NCBI GenBank assembly: GCA_011364975.1
Contig: RDOE01000001.1
Location: 1-64,000, forward strand
DNA length: 64,000 nucleotides
Direction: 5' to 3'
Source: Promethearchaeota archaeon
GTDB taxonomy: Archaea > Asgardarchaeota > Lokiarchaeia > Sigyniarchaeales > SOKP01
The first letter of the stretch is position 1. Every line of letters starts with the position of its first letter. The notes under the pieces were generated by a model, which saw only the letters and a program-made list of their open reading frames with translations, was not told where the DNA came from and searched no databases. This document shows positions 42,902 through 51,962 of the stretch, piece by piece. The translations under genes were made by a program, and so were the position numbers.

Positions 42902-43519
42902 GTGATTACAGAGGAAACTATAAAAAAAGATAATATTGAACATTTGAATCATTCGGTATGGTTAAGAAAGCAATCTGTTCGATTTGCGTTGATTGCAACT
43001 TTTTCAGCGCTGTCTGTAGTCTTAGGTTATATGTTAGCTTATATCCCTAATATCGAAATTTTTACTCTAATGATATTTCTTTCTGGCTTTATTATGGGAA
43101 AAAGGGATGGAATGATTATAGGTTTGTTAAGCTCCGCAATTTTCACATTTTTAAATCCTTTAGGCCCGTCTCCATTACCTCTTTTTGCATACCAATTAGC
43201 TCATTATTCTTTAACAGGATTATCTGGTGCCCTGACAAGAAGTTATCTGAATAATAAGGATTTTTTTAAGCCTAAGGAAGATTTATATTTACTCAAGATT
43301 ATTATTATTTTTGGTATAACAGGTGGACTACTCACTTTTACATATGATATTTTAAGTACCTTTTTTGGAGGATTAATTGTTTCTCCTAAAATAGAATACT
43401 TCATTATAACATATTTTTCTGGAATAATATTTACAAGTATTCATTTAATCGGAAATATTCTAGGTTTTATATTCATTTTACCAGGATTAATCCAACTAGT
43501 ATTAAGACTTTTAGACTAA
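42902..43519 (+). CDS. ECF transporter S component
   Basis: A 205-residue protein with five to six membrane helices. The core RFALIATFSALSVVLGYMLAYIPNIEIFTLMIFLSGFIMGKRDGMIIGLLSSAIFTFLNPLGPSPLPLFAYQLAHY is typical of ECF vitamin-transport S subunits. The substrate cannot be assigned, but the neighbouring DUF4430 protein hints at a corrinoid. GTG start; no obvious energising genes in the window. Confidence 0.75.
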   Translation: MITEETIKKDNIEHLNHSVWLRKQSVRFALIATFSALSVVLGYMLAYIPNIEIFTLMIFLSGFIMGKRDGMIIGLLSSAIFTFLNPLGPSPLPLFAYQLAHYSLTGLSGALTRSYLNNKDFFKPKEDLYLLKIIIIFGITGGLLTFTYDILSTFFGGLIVSPKIEYFIITYFSGIIFTSIHLIGNILGFIFILPGLIQLVLRLLD

Positions 43520-43565
43520 TATAGAATACTATAAAAAAAGAGTGATTATGTTCAAATTTATTCAT

Positions 43566-44054
43566 CTATTCATTCTGTGTTAGTAAGGTAACCTTTCCAC
43601 CAACAGCTTCTATTTTTTCGATTGCTTGTTTAGATGCCTTATTTACAGAGAGATTAATTTTTTTATTAATTTCTCCTCGGCCTAAAATTTTTTGAACATT
43701 AATATCTTTTAAATTAATTGTAAAAGTATTGCCTGATTTTGTTGCGATATTATCTTGTACCAATAGTTCTATTTTTAAATCTAAATCTTTCACATTTAAA
43801 GTATTTACTTGATGTATACGTTTCATATCCTGAGGTCTATTGAAACCCTTGAAACCTAATTTCCAGTTAGGATCCGGGAATCCTAATTCTTTTTGCTTAT
43901 AATAATAAGATTTCATACTTTTATTCCATTGGGTAGTGGTTCCCCTACCAGCCCGTTGACCAGTTTTTCGGTGTTGGCCTACACGTCCATAGCCAATTGT
44001 GCGAGTTCCTCGCTTTTTTCGTATTTTTTTAGCAAATTTTCTCAATTTTAACAC
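43566..44054 (-). CDS. rpl15: ribosomal protein L15 (uL15)
   Basis: A 162-residue L15. The N-terminal RKFAKKIRKKRGTRTIGYGRVGQHRKTGQRAGRG arm enters the 50S core and the C-terminal domain ends KIEAVGGKVTLL. It is the last gene of the S19-to-L15 operon; secY, usual next gene, is elsewhere. Confidence 0.95.
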   Translation of the reverse strand: MLKLRKFAKKIRKKRGTRTIGYGRVGQHRKTGQRAGRGTTTQWNKSMKSYYYKQKELGFPDPNWKLGFKGFNRPQDMKRIHQVNTLNVKDLDLKIELLVQDNIATKSGNTFTINLKDINVQKILGRGEINKKINLSVNKASKQAIEKIEAVGGKVTLLTQNE

Positions 44055-44064
44055 ACCTTAGGAA

Positions 44065-44610
44065 TTATATCATTTTATGTATTATTTCGTTTATATGGGA
44101 TTCAACATAACCTAGCGTTCCTCCCTCGGTATAATGCTTTTTAATTGAACCTCGATGTCCCTTAATTGGGGGATGAAGTCGAAACACTGGTTTAATCTTT
44201 TTTATATCTTTAGAGTTATATTTTATCTTTCCGGATAATAAAGCTTTGGCAAATTCCTTAATGCCTTTAAATGGAGTTAAATTTTTAATATGTTCGTCGT
44301 TGAGTGGTTTATTACCTTCTATTCTTCCTCTTACTCTTAATAAACGTACTAAAGTTTTTTCATCAATTTCTCCATAAGCAATATAATCCTTGCATTTTTG
44401 AAGCATACCGCGATAACTTTGATCACCCCAAAGTAAAACTCCATGGTTTAATTTATGCATTCTTAGCATTTTCAATGTATCTTCTATAGAACGTTTCATT
44501 CCAGGAGCTCCTCTAATACGTATTGCAAAATACAATACTGCAGGGTTTTCTTCTTTTACTTTAGTCTTCTTTTTCATAATAATTTTATCTTCTGCCATCA
44601 TTTTCTCCAC
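44065..44610 (-). CDS. rpl30: ribosomal protein L30 (uL30, archaeal long form)
   Basis: A 181-residue archaeal-type L30 with FAIRIRGAPGMKRSIEDTLKMLRMHKLNHGVLLWG and the C-terminal extension of archaeal/eukaryotic L7 (FRLHPPIKGHRGSIKKHYTEGGTLGYVESHINEIIHKMI). An inner ATG (the second Met pair) could be the start. Between S5 and L15. Confidence 0.94.
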   Translation of the reverse strand: MEKMMAEDKIIMKKKTKVKEENPAVLYFAIRIRGAPGMKRSIEDTLKMLRMHKLNHGVLLWGDQSYRGMLQKCKDYIAYGEIDEKTLVRLLRVRGRIEGNKPLNDEHIKNLTPFKGIKEFAKALLSGKIKYNSKDIKKIKPVFRLHPPIKGHRGSIKKHYTEGGTLGYVESHINEIIHKMI

Positions 44611-44617
44611 TCATCCG

Positions 44618-45232
44618 TTATAAATTAAAATTATATTTATGAGCATTTTTTAAGGCATCAAAAGTTGCCTTAACTAAATTTTCACTTGTTCTCGTATCAC
44701 CGAAGGTTTTGCTCCAAATATCTTCAATACCTGCTAATTTTAAAACTTGCTTTACTTTATCTGCAGAAGCTAATCCAACGCCAGCAGGAGCAGGGATTAA
44801 ACGTATCCTCACCGATCCACATTTCCCTTCAACTTTAAAGGGAATACTATGAGTATGCCCGCAACCACATTCTTTGCTTCCGCAGCCTCTTAGAATAGGA
44901 ATAACGGATAACTTAGCTTTATCAATAGCTTTTCTAATAGCTGGTCCTACCTCTCTACTTTTAGCAGAACCAACACCGATAAAACCTTCAGAACCAACGA
45001 GAACAACAGCTTTAAACTTTGATCTTTGTCCACTTGCTGACATTTGCTGAACCATTTTAATATGTACAACAGATTCTTCTAATTGTGGTAAGAGAATGTC
45101 AATAATTTCTTTTTCTTTAACAGGAAGGTTATTTTCAAAAATCTTATCTATCGTAATAAGGCCTTCTCTCACCAGTTCACCTAATTTTGTCTTAGGTATC
45201 CAAGTATCTTCAATATTTCTTGATCGACTCAT
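44618..45232 (-). CDS. rps5: ribosomal protein S5 (uS5)
   Basis: A 204-residue S5. It has the archaeal N-terminus WIPKTKLGELVREGLITIDKIFENNLPVKEKEIID, VVHIKMVQQMSASGQRSKFKAVVLVGSEGFIGVG, and an insert CGSKECGCGHTHSIPFKVEGKCGSVRIRLIPAPAG. It contributes to decoding fidelity and mRNA unwinding at the entry. Confidence 0.95.
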   Translation of the reverse strand: MSRSRNIEDTWIPKTKLGELVREGLITIDKIFENNLPVKEKEIIDILLPQLEESVVHIKMVQQMSASGQRSKFKAVVLVGSEGFIGVGSAKSREVGPAIRKAIDKAKLSVIPILRGCGSKECGCGHTHSIPFKVEGKCGSVRIRLIPAPAGVGLASADKVKQVLKLAGIEDIWSKTFGDTRTSENLVKATFDALKNAHKYNFNL

Positions 45233-45244
45233 CTATTTTCACTT

Positions 45245-45838
45245 TTAAGCATTATTTGTTATAGTTTTTAATGTTTCGTTAAAAATTTGACTAATTTTTA
45301 ACGGATTTATTTTATTTTTTTTAATATATCCTGAAAAAGTTTGATTATATTTTTCAGGATCTTCATTCTTTAAAAGATTGGCATATTCCTCTATATGAGT
45401 TCCATTTATACGACCATTTAAGCCCTCTGGGAAAAATTCATCTCGATAAGGAATATCAACTTCTGCTTTGAGTAGTCCTTGAAAAGCTGCAAGTACTCGA
45501 TTTCGATGATAGAAAATACCTAAATCAAGAATAGCTTCTTTGATATTGTTCTTTTTTGCCCTTAAACCTGCAAGATATCCAGTTAAATAAGACGCAGGAA
45601 TATTTTTTGTATTCGCCTTCCATCCAAATTTCTTTCCTAACTCCTTTGAATGAGCAGAGATTAAAATCTTATCCCCACCAAGCTTTGATTCAATAAACTG
45701 CACTATAATATGATTATTTGAAGCTCTTATGACGGCCCTAATTTTTTTAGATTTTAACAATTTTAATCGTTTAGAATAATTTGTTCTTCCTTCTCCTCTT
45801 CTTCGAAGTGGTCTTCTATAGCGTGGACCTTTTGCCAT
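45245..45838 (-). CDS. rpl18: ribosomal protein L18 (uL18)
   Basis: A 197-residue archaeal/eukaryotic long L18 (L5-like) that binds 5S rRNA: RYRRPLRRRGEGRTNYSKRLKLLKSKKIRAVIRASNNHIIVQF and YLTGYLAGLRAKKNNIKEAILDLG. Between L19e and S5, spacing under 15 bp. Confidence 0.95.
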   Translation of the reverse strand: MAKGPRYRRPLRRRGEGRTNYSKRLKLLKSKKIRAVIRASNNHIIVQFIESKLGGDKILISAHSKELGKKFGWKANTKNIPASYLTGYLAGLRAKKNNIKEAILDLGIFYHRNRVLAAFQGLLKAEVDIPYRDEFFPEGLNGRINGTHIEEYANLLKNEDPEKYNQTFSGYIKKNKINPLKISQIFNETLKTITNNA

Positions 45839-45841
45839 TTC

Positions 45842-46297
45842 TTATCTTCCTCTCCTTATTAATTCTTTTTCTTTGATATAACGATGCATTTGAGCAACAC
45901 TATTAAACATCCCACCCTTCGCATTTTTATATAATTTTCTATAAGTTGTGGTGGTGATTAGTTTTCTATCTCGTAATTTTTTTAATTCACGCCTCTGTGG
46001 ACGAATTCTTTTCATCCAACCTTCTTTCTTTGGAGACCGTGAATGTTTGGTGCCTTTTCTTTTACCTAACCCGCTAGCTCTGCCTTTTTTCTTCCTCTCA
46101 TGATGTAAGTTTTTTCTGTATTTTGAAATACCCTTTTTGTATTTCTTTTGAATTATTCCTTCTTTTATTAAATTGCGAATATCATCTCTAGTGATAGCCA
46201 TTTTAATTTCTTCAATCAAATATGGGTCAAATAATACACGATTTTCTCCACATTTTAAAATTTCTGCGGCTATTCGTTTTTGGGCTTTTAAACTCAT
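45842..46297 (-). CDS. rpl19e: ribosomal protein L19e
   Basis: A 151-residue, very basic L19e: LKAQKRIAAEILKCGENRVLFDPYLIEEIKMAITRDDIRNLIKEGIIQKK and the RNA-binding RKKGRASGLGKRKGTKHSRSPKKEGWMKRIRPQRRELKKL. Archaea and eukaryotes only. Confidence 0.95.
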   Translation of the reverse strand: MSLKAQKRIAAEILKCGENRVLFDPYLIEEIKMAITRDDIRNLIKEGIIQKKYKKGISKYRKNLHHERKKKGRASGLGKRKGTKHSRSPKKEGWMKRIRPQRRELKKLRDRKLITTTTYRKLYKNAKGGMFNSVAQMHRYIKEKELIRRGR

Positions 46298-46322
46298 TTT
46301 TAATCACATCATCTTTTATTAT

Positions 46323-46796
46323 TTACTGTTCCTCTTCTTCGATAAAATCCTCATCAAAATCTTCAATCGAAGATTCAAGTATTGATTCTAAGCTTTCTAA
46401 TTCTGCTTGGGAAATTCCTATATTAAGAATCTTAAAACCTCTATTTTGAGCATAATCAATTAAAGCAATTCTTTTTTTAGCGCCTATTCTTCCTGATAAT
46501 TTTAGAGCATGCTTTTTGTTATTCAATCCTTTAATATCATTAATATTAAAGACTCTTACTTCCTCATATCCAGATGGATGTACCCCTCTTACTTTTTTAG
46601 GGCTTCTATACCCCACTGATGGAGATTTAACTCCTGATTTTTCTTTCATACGTGTTTGGGAATCAATTCCACGAGCTTTTCTCCATGGATCTTTAACTCT
46701 TTTGTATCTCCATGATTCTACTCGCCTAAAGGATGGGCGCTTTTTACTTAATTTTTTTCTTATATCCATTAATCTTTTTTGTTCCATGAGAATCAC
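46323..46796 (-). CDS. rpl32e: ribosomal protein L32e with acidic C-terminal tail
   Basis: A 157-residue L32e (KKLSKKRPSFRRVESWRYKRVKDPWRKARGIDSQTRMK, GVKSPSVGYRSPKKVRGVHPSGYEEVRVFN). The last 20 or so residues are strongly acidic (SILESSIEDFDEDFIEEEEQ), an extension not needed for the core fold. Between L6 and L19e. Confidence 0.94.
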   Translation of the reverse strand: MILMEQKRLMDIRKKLSKKRPSFRRVESWRYKRVKDPWRKARGIDSQTRMKEKSGVKSPSVGYRSPKKVRGVHPSGYEEVRVFNINDIKGLNNKKHALKLSGRIGAKKRIALIDYAQNRGFKILNIGISQAELESLESILESSIEDFDEDFIEEEEQ

Positions 46797-46801
46797 CTTA
46801 A

Positions 46802-47380
46802 TTATTTAATTTGCCAGAGAATTTCTTCTCCAAGTTGTATCTTATAGACATATACTCCATCTTGAAAGACTCTTGGATCCTTTTTTCGGATTCGGCATGC
46901 ACGTTTGAGATTTGCCGCGGTTTGTCCTAATGCCTCTTTATCCGGTCCAATTAAAATGACATCATCACCTTGAACTTTAACTTCTACATGATCTTGGTAT
47001 TTGGTCTTTCTAGGAGCTCTCTCACCAAGAAAATTAACAACATGAATTTCTTGTCTATTCTGTTTAACTTCAACTGTACATGGAAAGTGACTATAACATA
47101 CCTTACAAATATATTTATAGTTAGTTTGAACACCTACAATTAAATTTTTAATGATATTGTAAATTGTATTAGTCAGCGCAAGAGTATTACCCTTTGGAAA
47201 ATGGGTTGAAAAAATTAGTTTATTTTTTTCTTTTAAGAACTTTATTCCTCTAATATGTGAGAAATCTTTCGTTATTGTTCCATTTGGGCCTTTTACAGTG
47301 ATAACATGTTCCTCACTAAAATCTACTTCAACGCCTTTAGGGATCTCCAATACTTCTTCATAAAATGCTGTTTTTACCAT
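46802..47380 (-). CDS. rpl6: ribosomal protein L6 (uL6)
   Basis: A 192-residue L6 with two similar alpha/beta domains: EVLEIPKGVEVDFSEEHVITVKGPNGTITKDFSH and HFPCTVEVKQNRQEIHVVNFLGERAPRKTKY. A conserved RVFQDGVYVYK end. It lies near the factor-binding site of the 50S subunit. Confidence 0.95.
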   Translation of the reverse strand: MVKTAFYEEVLEIPKGVEVDFSEEHVITVKGPNGTITKDFSHIRGIKFLKEKNKLIFSTHFPKGNTLALTNTIYNIIKNLIVGVQTNYKYICKVCYSHFPCTVEVKQNRQEIHVVNFLGERAPRKTKYQDHVEVKVQGDDVILIGPDKEALGQTAANLKRACRIRKKDPRVFQDGVYVYKIQLGEEILWQIK

Positions 47381-47405
47381 AATCTCTCACCTTTTTAATT
47401 CTAAA

Positions 47406-47789
47406 CTAATAAATAAAACAGAGGGTCATTCCTCCAATATTTTTATCTTCTGCTTCTGACATTGTCATTATACCTTGATTCGTAGTTAAAACTATTATGC
47501 CCAACCCAGGAGCAGGAAGTAACTTACGCTCTAAAGCCTCGAATTGATTAACTTTATAATTTAATCGCATTAATCCAGAACATTCATTAATTTTACCAAG
47601 TAGGGCAATTTTAAATTTTCCCTGTCTTCCATCATCGTATCTTTCAAATTCTCCAATATACGCATACTGTTGGAAAATACGTAGAACTTTTTGTAATTCT
47701 TTTGAAGCAGGGCTGATCATTACCTCTTTTTTTCTTGCTCTTTCTGCATTCTTAAGCATATTACACGCATCAGTAATAGTATTTACCAT
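47406..47789 (-). CDS. rps8: ribosomal protein S8 (uS8)
   Basis: A 127-residue S8 that binds central-domain 16S rRNA: NTITDACNMLKNAERARKKEVMISPASKELQKVLRIFQQYAYIGEFE and LPAPGLGIIVLTTNQGIMTMSEA. Between S14 and L6. Confidence 0.95.
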   Translation of the reverse strand: MVNTITDACNMLKNAERARKKEVMISPASKELQKVLRIFQQYAYIGEFERYDDGRQGKFKIALLGKINECSGLMRLNYKVNQFEALERKLLPAPGLGIIVLTTNQGIMTMSEAEDKNIGGMTLCFIY

Positions 47790-47812
47790 ATTTTTTACAC
47801 CTTATCATTTTT

Positions 47813-47968
47813 TTAATCAAATCTATGAAAGCCAATTTCTTTGCCAATCTCATAAAAACACCGTCGGCATATATAAAGACCATACCTTCTTATTAAACCT
47901 CTATGAGTATGGCATCTTCTGCATTCTCTCTTGCCTTTTCCCATTTTTCCTTGCGGCATAATTATCAT
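47813..47968 (-). CDS. rps14: ribosomal protein S14 (uS14, zinc type)
   Basis: A 48- to 51-residue S14 with CxxC zinc pairs: [42 protein letters not shown]. Start at ATG 47968 or 47959 ([11 protein letters not shown] is the usual N-terminus, so 47959 is favoured). It is one of the shortest genes in the operon. Between L5 and S8. Confidence 0.93.
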   Translation of the reverse strand: MIIMPQGKMGKGKRECRRCHTHRGLIRRYGLYICRRCFYEIGKEIGFHRFD

Positions 47969-47980
47969 GATTTTGTTTAA

Positions 47981-48586
47981 TTATGTGTATTCTAAATTTA
48001 GTTTTTCTACAATATCAACATCAAATTTTTTTTGAAGGAAGTATTGTGATTCGAGTTTGGAAACATAATGATGTTTTGGAACTTTTGCTTTATGCTTTCT
48101 TCTATATCTTACTCTCATTCCAGGTCTTACAATTCTTCCGATAACATCAAGACCCCAGATTCCAATTAAATTATCATAATCGATACCTGGTATAGTAATA
48201 TGTTCTGTAATACCAAATCCAAAATTTCCATAATTATCAAAGCTATGTCTTAAAATTTTATCATTATTTACTAATAATAGCCTTTTAAGTAACTTTTCAG
48301 CTTCTTTTCCTCGAATAGTGACCTTTACTCCTATAGGTCTTCCTTTTCTTAAATTAAATTCTTTAATATTTTTTTTTGAAAGTGTTTTAACGGGTTCTTT
48401 TCCTGCGATGGTTTTTAAAACGGTTGTGGCCCTTTCTAATTCCTCGCCTCCAGAACCGACTCCAATATTTAATACAATCTTTTCTAAAAATGGTTTTTTC
48501 ATTGGATTAGTCCATAGTTCATCAAATTCTTTTTCAATTTCTTTTTGTGCCTTTTTATTCGCTTTTCTTTCAGCTCGACTTGACAT
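47981..48586 (-). CDS. rpl5: ribosomal protein L5 (uL5)
   Basis: A 201-residue L5, partner of 5S rRNA: NPMKKPFLEKIVLNIGVGSGGEELERATTVLKTIAGKEPVKTLSKKNIKEFNLRKGRPIGVKVTIRGKEA. The N-terminus is somewhat extended (RAERKANKKAQKEIEKEFDELW). Between S4e and S14. Confidence 0.94.
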   Translation of the reverse strand: MSSRAERKANKKAQKEIEKEFDELWTNPMKKPFLEKIVLNIGVGSGGEELERATTVLKTIAGKEPVKTLSKKNIKEFNLRKGRPIGVKVTIRGKEAEKLLKRLLLVNNDKILRHSFDNYGNFGFGITEHITIPGIDYDNLIGIWGLDVIGRIVRPGMRVRYRRKHKAKVPKHHYVSKLESQYFLQKKFDVDIVEKLNLEYT

Positions 48587-48609
48587 TATTTTTCACATCC
48601 TCTCATTAC

Positions 48610-49362
48610 TTATTCCATAATTGGTAAATTAATTTCAGATTGTTCTTCTCCAATAATAAATGTATAATCATATAATGTTTCAGTATGTTCAGAATTATGT
48701 TGAATTGAAACTCTACTTGCTTTTGGACCAAACCTTTTCAGAATGTTTATTATTTTTCCAACTTGCCCGATATTTTTACCTGACATAATTAATGCTAAAT
48801 TCCCTTCTTTAAACTTCAATACCTTCAATATTTCTTGTTCTGGGATTGAAATCTTTAAAACATCCATTCTGTTATATACGTCTTCTTTTGGGTTCTTAGG
48901 ATCTTTTACTCTTATAAGAATATTCCTTCCGTCGTGAAGATTTAACTGAAGATGGCCTCCTTTAATCGTGCTTTTTTGGTTAATTCGGCATAACTTAAAA
49001 TTACTTTCTGATTGTGTTATTTCATATAAGATTAAACCATGATGGGAATCAGGTAATATTCTAAAATGTTTATTGGATCCTTCAATACTTAATACATCCA
49101 TCAGACCTACAGGATAACCTTTATCTTTTACAACCTTACCATCAATTTTAAAATTACCTAATCCAATCAATTTTTTTGCTTCCCTATGGTTATCAACGAT
49201 TTGTAGAAGATCTCGAACGATATGTAATAGGGGTAAACTAAATCGTGAAGGATGTGGGCCAGGGGATGGTTTTACAAAGAATTTACCATGTTTTCTCTTA
49301 ATCTGTAAAAATTTTGGGGTATTTAACCTTTTTAATGTCTTTTTTTCTCCATGACGTGTCAT
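48610..49362 (-). CDS. rps4e: ribosomal protein S4e
   Basis: A 250-residue S4e: KTLKRLNTPKFLQIKRKHGKFFVKPSPGPHPSRFSLPLLHIVRDLLQIVDNHREAKKLI, an S4-like RNA-binding part, then a KOW-type segment (GKNIGQVGKIINILKRFG). Archaea/eukaryote only. Confidence 0.95.
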   Translation of the reverse strand: MTRHGEKKTLKRLNTPKFLQIKRKHGKFFVKPSPGPHPSRFSLPLLHIVRDLLQIVDNHREAKKLIGLGNFKIDGKVVKDKGYPVGLMDVLSIEGSNKHFRILPDSHHGLILYEITQSESNFKLCRINQKSTIKGGHLQLNLHDGRNILIRVKDPKNPKEDVYNRMDVLKISIPEQEILKVLKFKEGNLALIMSGKNIGQVGKIINILKRFGPKASRVSIQHNSEHTETLYDYTFIIGEEQSEINLPIME

Positions 49363-49368
49363 TTAATA

Positions 49369-49797
49369 TTACTCCTCCGATTTTTTTCCTTTTTTTGGTG
49401 ATATTAGTCCTTCTTCCTTGAAACCGTAAAGAGCTTTTCTATCAATAATTTTTGCTCTCCAAGGATCTAACTTTTTCTCTTTTTCTAATTTTGTAATAAC
49501 TATTTTTGATATATGAACAGTAGGATGAAATTGAGTTCCATCAGCTTTATCAAAAGTTACCTCCTTGATTTGTACTCTTAAATCATTCGTAACTTCAATA
49601 ACTTCTCCCTCAAAATCCTTAAATTCTCCTTTTACTACTCTAACTTGATCCCCTACTCTAATAGGTAATGATTTAATACCATATTCCTCTCTTACAAAAT
49701 CGGCTACTCTAGTGGATAATAAATTTGATCTATTGTGATTTTTAAAATTAAATAATGCCTTTCTTTGCTTCCGAGGTTGTTTTGATTGTATTTTCAT
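49369..49797 (-). CDS. rpl24: ribosomal protein L24 (uL24)
   Basis: A 142-residue L24 with a KOW domain: SLPIRVGDQVRVVKGEFKDFEGEVIEVTNDLRVQIKEVTFDKADGTQFHPTVHISKIVITKL. Assists early folding of 23S rRNA. Between L14 and S4e. Confidence 0.95.
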   Translation of the reverse strand: MKIQSKQPRKQRKALFNFKNHNRSNLLSTRVADFVREEYGIKSLPIRVGDQVRVVKGEFKDFEGEVIEVTNDLRVQIKEVTFDKADGTQFHPTVHISKIVITKLEKEKKLDPWRAKIIDRKALYGFKEEGLISPKKGKKSEE

Positions 49798-49818
49798 TCC
49801 ATAACACTTCCATTTCCA

Positions 49819-50244
49819 TTAAATTATTAATGATGAGATCGATGCTAATCGGGGAAATAATTCTGCGGCTTCCCTCGCAATAGGACCTCTAATTTCGGTC
49901 CCTTTGGGATCTCCTTCTTTTGTTATTAATACACCCGCATTATCTTCAAAACATAATCGAGTTCCATCTAATCTTCTATATACCATTTTCTGTCGAACTA
50001 TAACCGCTTTCATAATTGTTCCACGTAAATCTGGACGTCCTTTTTTAATGGTCACAGAACAAACAGATCCTACAGTTGCTTGAGGTAATCTTCTAAGACG
50101 TGTTTTTGCATGATCAACATTTATTATTTGAGCGATTTTTGCGCCAGAATTATCTGTGATAAACATTTGAGTACCATTTTGTAATCCATAGCTTGTTCTT
50201 GCTCTCACTTGCTTCTTTTTTCCTGTTTTTCTTCGCGTTCCCAT
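49819..50244 (-). CDS. rpl14: ribosomal protein L14 (uL14)
   Basis: A 141-residue L14: GLQNGTQMFITDNSGAKIAQIINVDHAKTRLRRLPQATVGSVCSVTIKKGRPDLRGTIMKAVIVRQKMVYRRLDGTRLCFEDNAGVLI. It lies at the subunit interface. Ends abut the S17 gene (1 bp). Confidence 0.96.
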   Translation of the reverse strand: MGTRRKTGKKKQVRARTSYGLQNGTQMFITDNSGAKIAQIINVDHAKTRLRRLPQATVGSVCSVTIKKGRPDLRGTIMKAVIVRQKMVYRRLDGTRLCFEDNAGVLITKEGDPKGTEIRGPIAREAAELFPRLASISSLII

Positions 50245-50610
50245 TTATTCAGCACCACTCTCAATTTTATCCAATAATATGAATGCCTTTGTTTTAGAGA
50301 TTTTTCTGCTTTCACCTATGCGTACTAAATCTCCTATATTAATTTCGTTTCTTAGGCATGATGGTAAATGACATGGTAGACGTGAATTACGTCTTTCATA
50401 TCTTTGATATTTTCTAACAAATTGAACGTAATCTTGCCTTATTATGACAGTGTTTCGAGACTTTTTACTAACTACTACTCCCTTAGTTATTTTTCCCCTT
50501 ATTCTGGTACTGCCATGAAAAGGACAATATTTATCATCACATTCTCTTACTCGAGGGGGATTCACTCCCGGGATTCCTATATTTCTAACACTCATTATTT
50601 TTTTAACCAC
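50245..50610 (-). CDS. rps17: ribosomal protein S17 (uS17)
   Basis: A 121-residue S17: IRGKITKGVVVSKKSRNTVIIRQDYVQFVRKYQRYERRNSRLPCHLPSCLRNEINIGDLVRIGESRKISKTKAFILLD. It overlaps the RNase P protein gene by 16 nt. In frame Met 3 residues in (MSVRN) may be the true start. Confidence 0.95.
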   Translation of the reverse strand: MVKKIMSVRNIGIPGVNPPRVRECDDKYCPFHGSTRIRGKITKGVVVSKKSRNTVIIRQDYVQFVRKYQRYERRNSRLPCHLPSCLRNEINIGDLVRIGESRKISKTKAFILLDKIESGAE

Positions 50611-50888
50611 TTCTTCTTTTTTAAACTTCTCAATCTATTTTCAGGAATACCAATAATATTAATTCCATCAACCTCCAACATTCCTTCCTTAAGAACAAAG
50701 CGAAAAATATAATCTTTTTTAATATATTTTTTCATTTCATGATTTTTTATAGTTATTAGCAAATTTTGAGTGTCATCGATTATGCTTCCGATATCTAAAA
50801 ATCCTTCATTGGTCTTTTTGAACTTAGCTTTTGCATAAACTTTAAATCCAATTAAATCATGATATATTAAGTATTTGGGACTAATCAT
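50595..50888 (-). CDS. rnp1: RNase P protein component 1 (Rpp29/Pop4)
   Basis: A 97-residue subunit of archaeal RNase P that helps the RNA subunit cleave pre-tRNA 5' leaders. YLIYHDLIGFKVYAKAKFKKTNEGFLDIGSIIDDTQNLLITIKN and FRFVLKEGMLEVDGINIIGIPENRLRSLK match the Rpp29 barrel. It sits between L29 and S17, its usual archaeal place. SUI1, often found between, is absent. Confidence 0.9.
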   Translation of the reverse strand: MISPKYLIYHDLIGFKVYAKAKFKKTNEGFLDIGSIIDDTQNLLITIKNHEMKKYIKKDYIFRFVLKEGMLEVDGINIIGIPENRLRSLKKKKWLKK

Positions 50889-50899
50889 TTTTGTTCACT

Positions 50900-51109
50900 T
50901 CACTTCTTTTCATTTTTTACAGTAAGAATTCGAGCAATCTGCTTTCTTATCATTTTAGCTTTAGCAGGATTATCTGCAATTCCCCCTCCAGTCTGTTGAC
51001 TGAAAAGCATCATTAATTCTTCTCTTAATGAGAGTAAAGTTCTTTCTCTCTCTCTCTCATCCATTTCTCTAACTTTTTGAGCTGTAATTAAATCTGTCAT
51101 TATTTGCAC
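50900..51109 (-). CDS. rpl29: ribosomal protein L29 (uL29)
   Basis: A 69-residue two-helix L29: ITAQKVREMDERERERTLLSLREELMMLFSQQTGGGIADNPAKAKMIRKQIARILTVKNEKK. Near the peptide exit tunnel. The start could be Met 1 or Met 4. Confidence 0.94.
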   Translation of the reverse strand: MQIMTDLITAQKVREMDERERERTLLSLREELMMLFSQQTGGGIADNPAKAKMIRKQIARILTVKNEKK

Positions 51110-51127
51110 CTTTAATTAAATTATAAA

Positions 51128-51919
51128 TTACTCTCCTTCTTGTTCTTCTTCATCGGGTTCTAATGAGATTTCAGATACATCCTCTTCTTCAACATCTTCA
51201 AATAATTCTCTCTCTTCGTCAGTAGGTTCTCGCTCATCCTCAGCAATCTCATATTCACGTTCTATTCTTGTCTTTCCCTTTTTAGCTATTATCTGAGCTT
51301 GGGCTTTAGCTAATGCTTCCTCATCGATTTTCACGGTATCACCCATTTTCGTATCGGCTCGCATAATTTTTACAATTATTCCTAATACTCCACTTTTTTG
51401 AATACATTGGGCAACACCTTTATCAACACCTACTTGTGCAGGCTGACCTGATTTAGACATCGTACCTGCTCGAAAGATACTAGTACGTGCTCGCTGAGAA
51501 GTTACTTTTCCTGAGACAACTACTTCACACCCTCTTGCTCCCGCATCCATTACCTTTCTTAAAATATAATAACCTGCTCTACGATAATGTCTTCCTCTAT
51601 CAAGAGAATAAGCTAATCTCTCGGCCATAATTTGAGCATCTAAATCGGGATTAGGAACTTCCTCAACCTCTATCTGTGGCATTTCAAGACCGAATTTTTC
51701 TTGTAATACATCAGTAATTTCTTGAATTCGCTTTCCGCCCTTACCAATGACGAGTCCCGGACGGCTTGTCTTAAGCGTTATTCTCACACCTAAGGGGGTT
51801 TTTTGGAGTTCTACTCCAGCAAATCCTGCTCTTACTAATTCTGAACGTAAATATTCATTAATTTGCATCATCTTGATACCTTGTTCAATGAAATGTTTGG
51901 CTAGTGGCAATTGTTTCAA
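51128..51919 (-). CDS. rps3: ribosomal protein S3 (uS3)
   Basis: A 263-residue S3 with a KH domain (GVRITLKTSRPGLVIGKGGKRIQEITDVLQEKFGL) and a C-terminal domain (ARTSIFRAGTMSKSGQPAQVGVDKGVAQCIQKSGVLGIIVKIM). It ends in a long acidic tail (about 35 residues of Glu/Asp), longer than usual. A helicase role at the mRNA entry is known. Between L22 and L29. Confidence 0.94.
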   Translation of the reverse strand: MKQLPLAKHFIEQGIKMMQINEYLRSELVRAGFAGVELQKTPLGVRITLKTSRPGLVIGKGGKRIQEITDVLQEKFGLEMPQIEVEEVPNPDLDAQIMAERLAYSLDRGRHYRRAGYYILRKVMDAGARGCEVVVSGKVTSQRARTSIFRAGTMSKSGQPAQVGVDKGVAQCIQKSGVLGIIVKIMRADTKMGDTVKIDEEALAKAQAQIIAKKGKTRIEREYEIAEDEREPTDEERELFEDVEEEDVSEISLEPDEEEQEGE

Positions 51920-51962
51920 CCTGAGTTTTTTTTATATTTATTTTATATTTTTTATATTTCAA

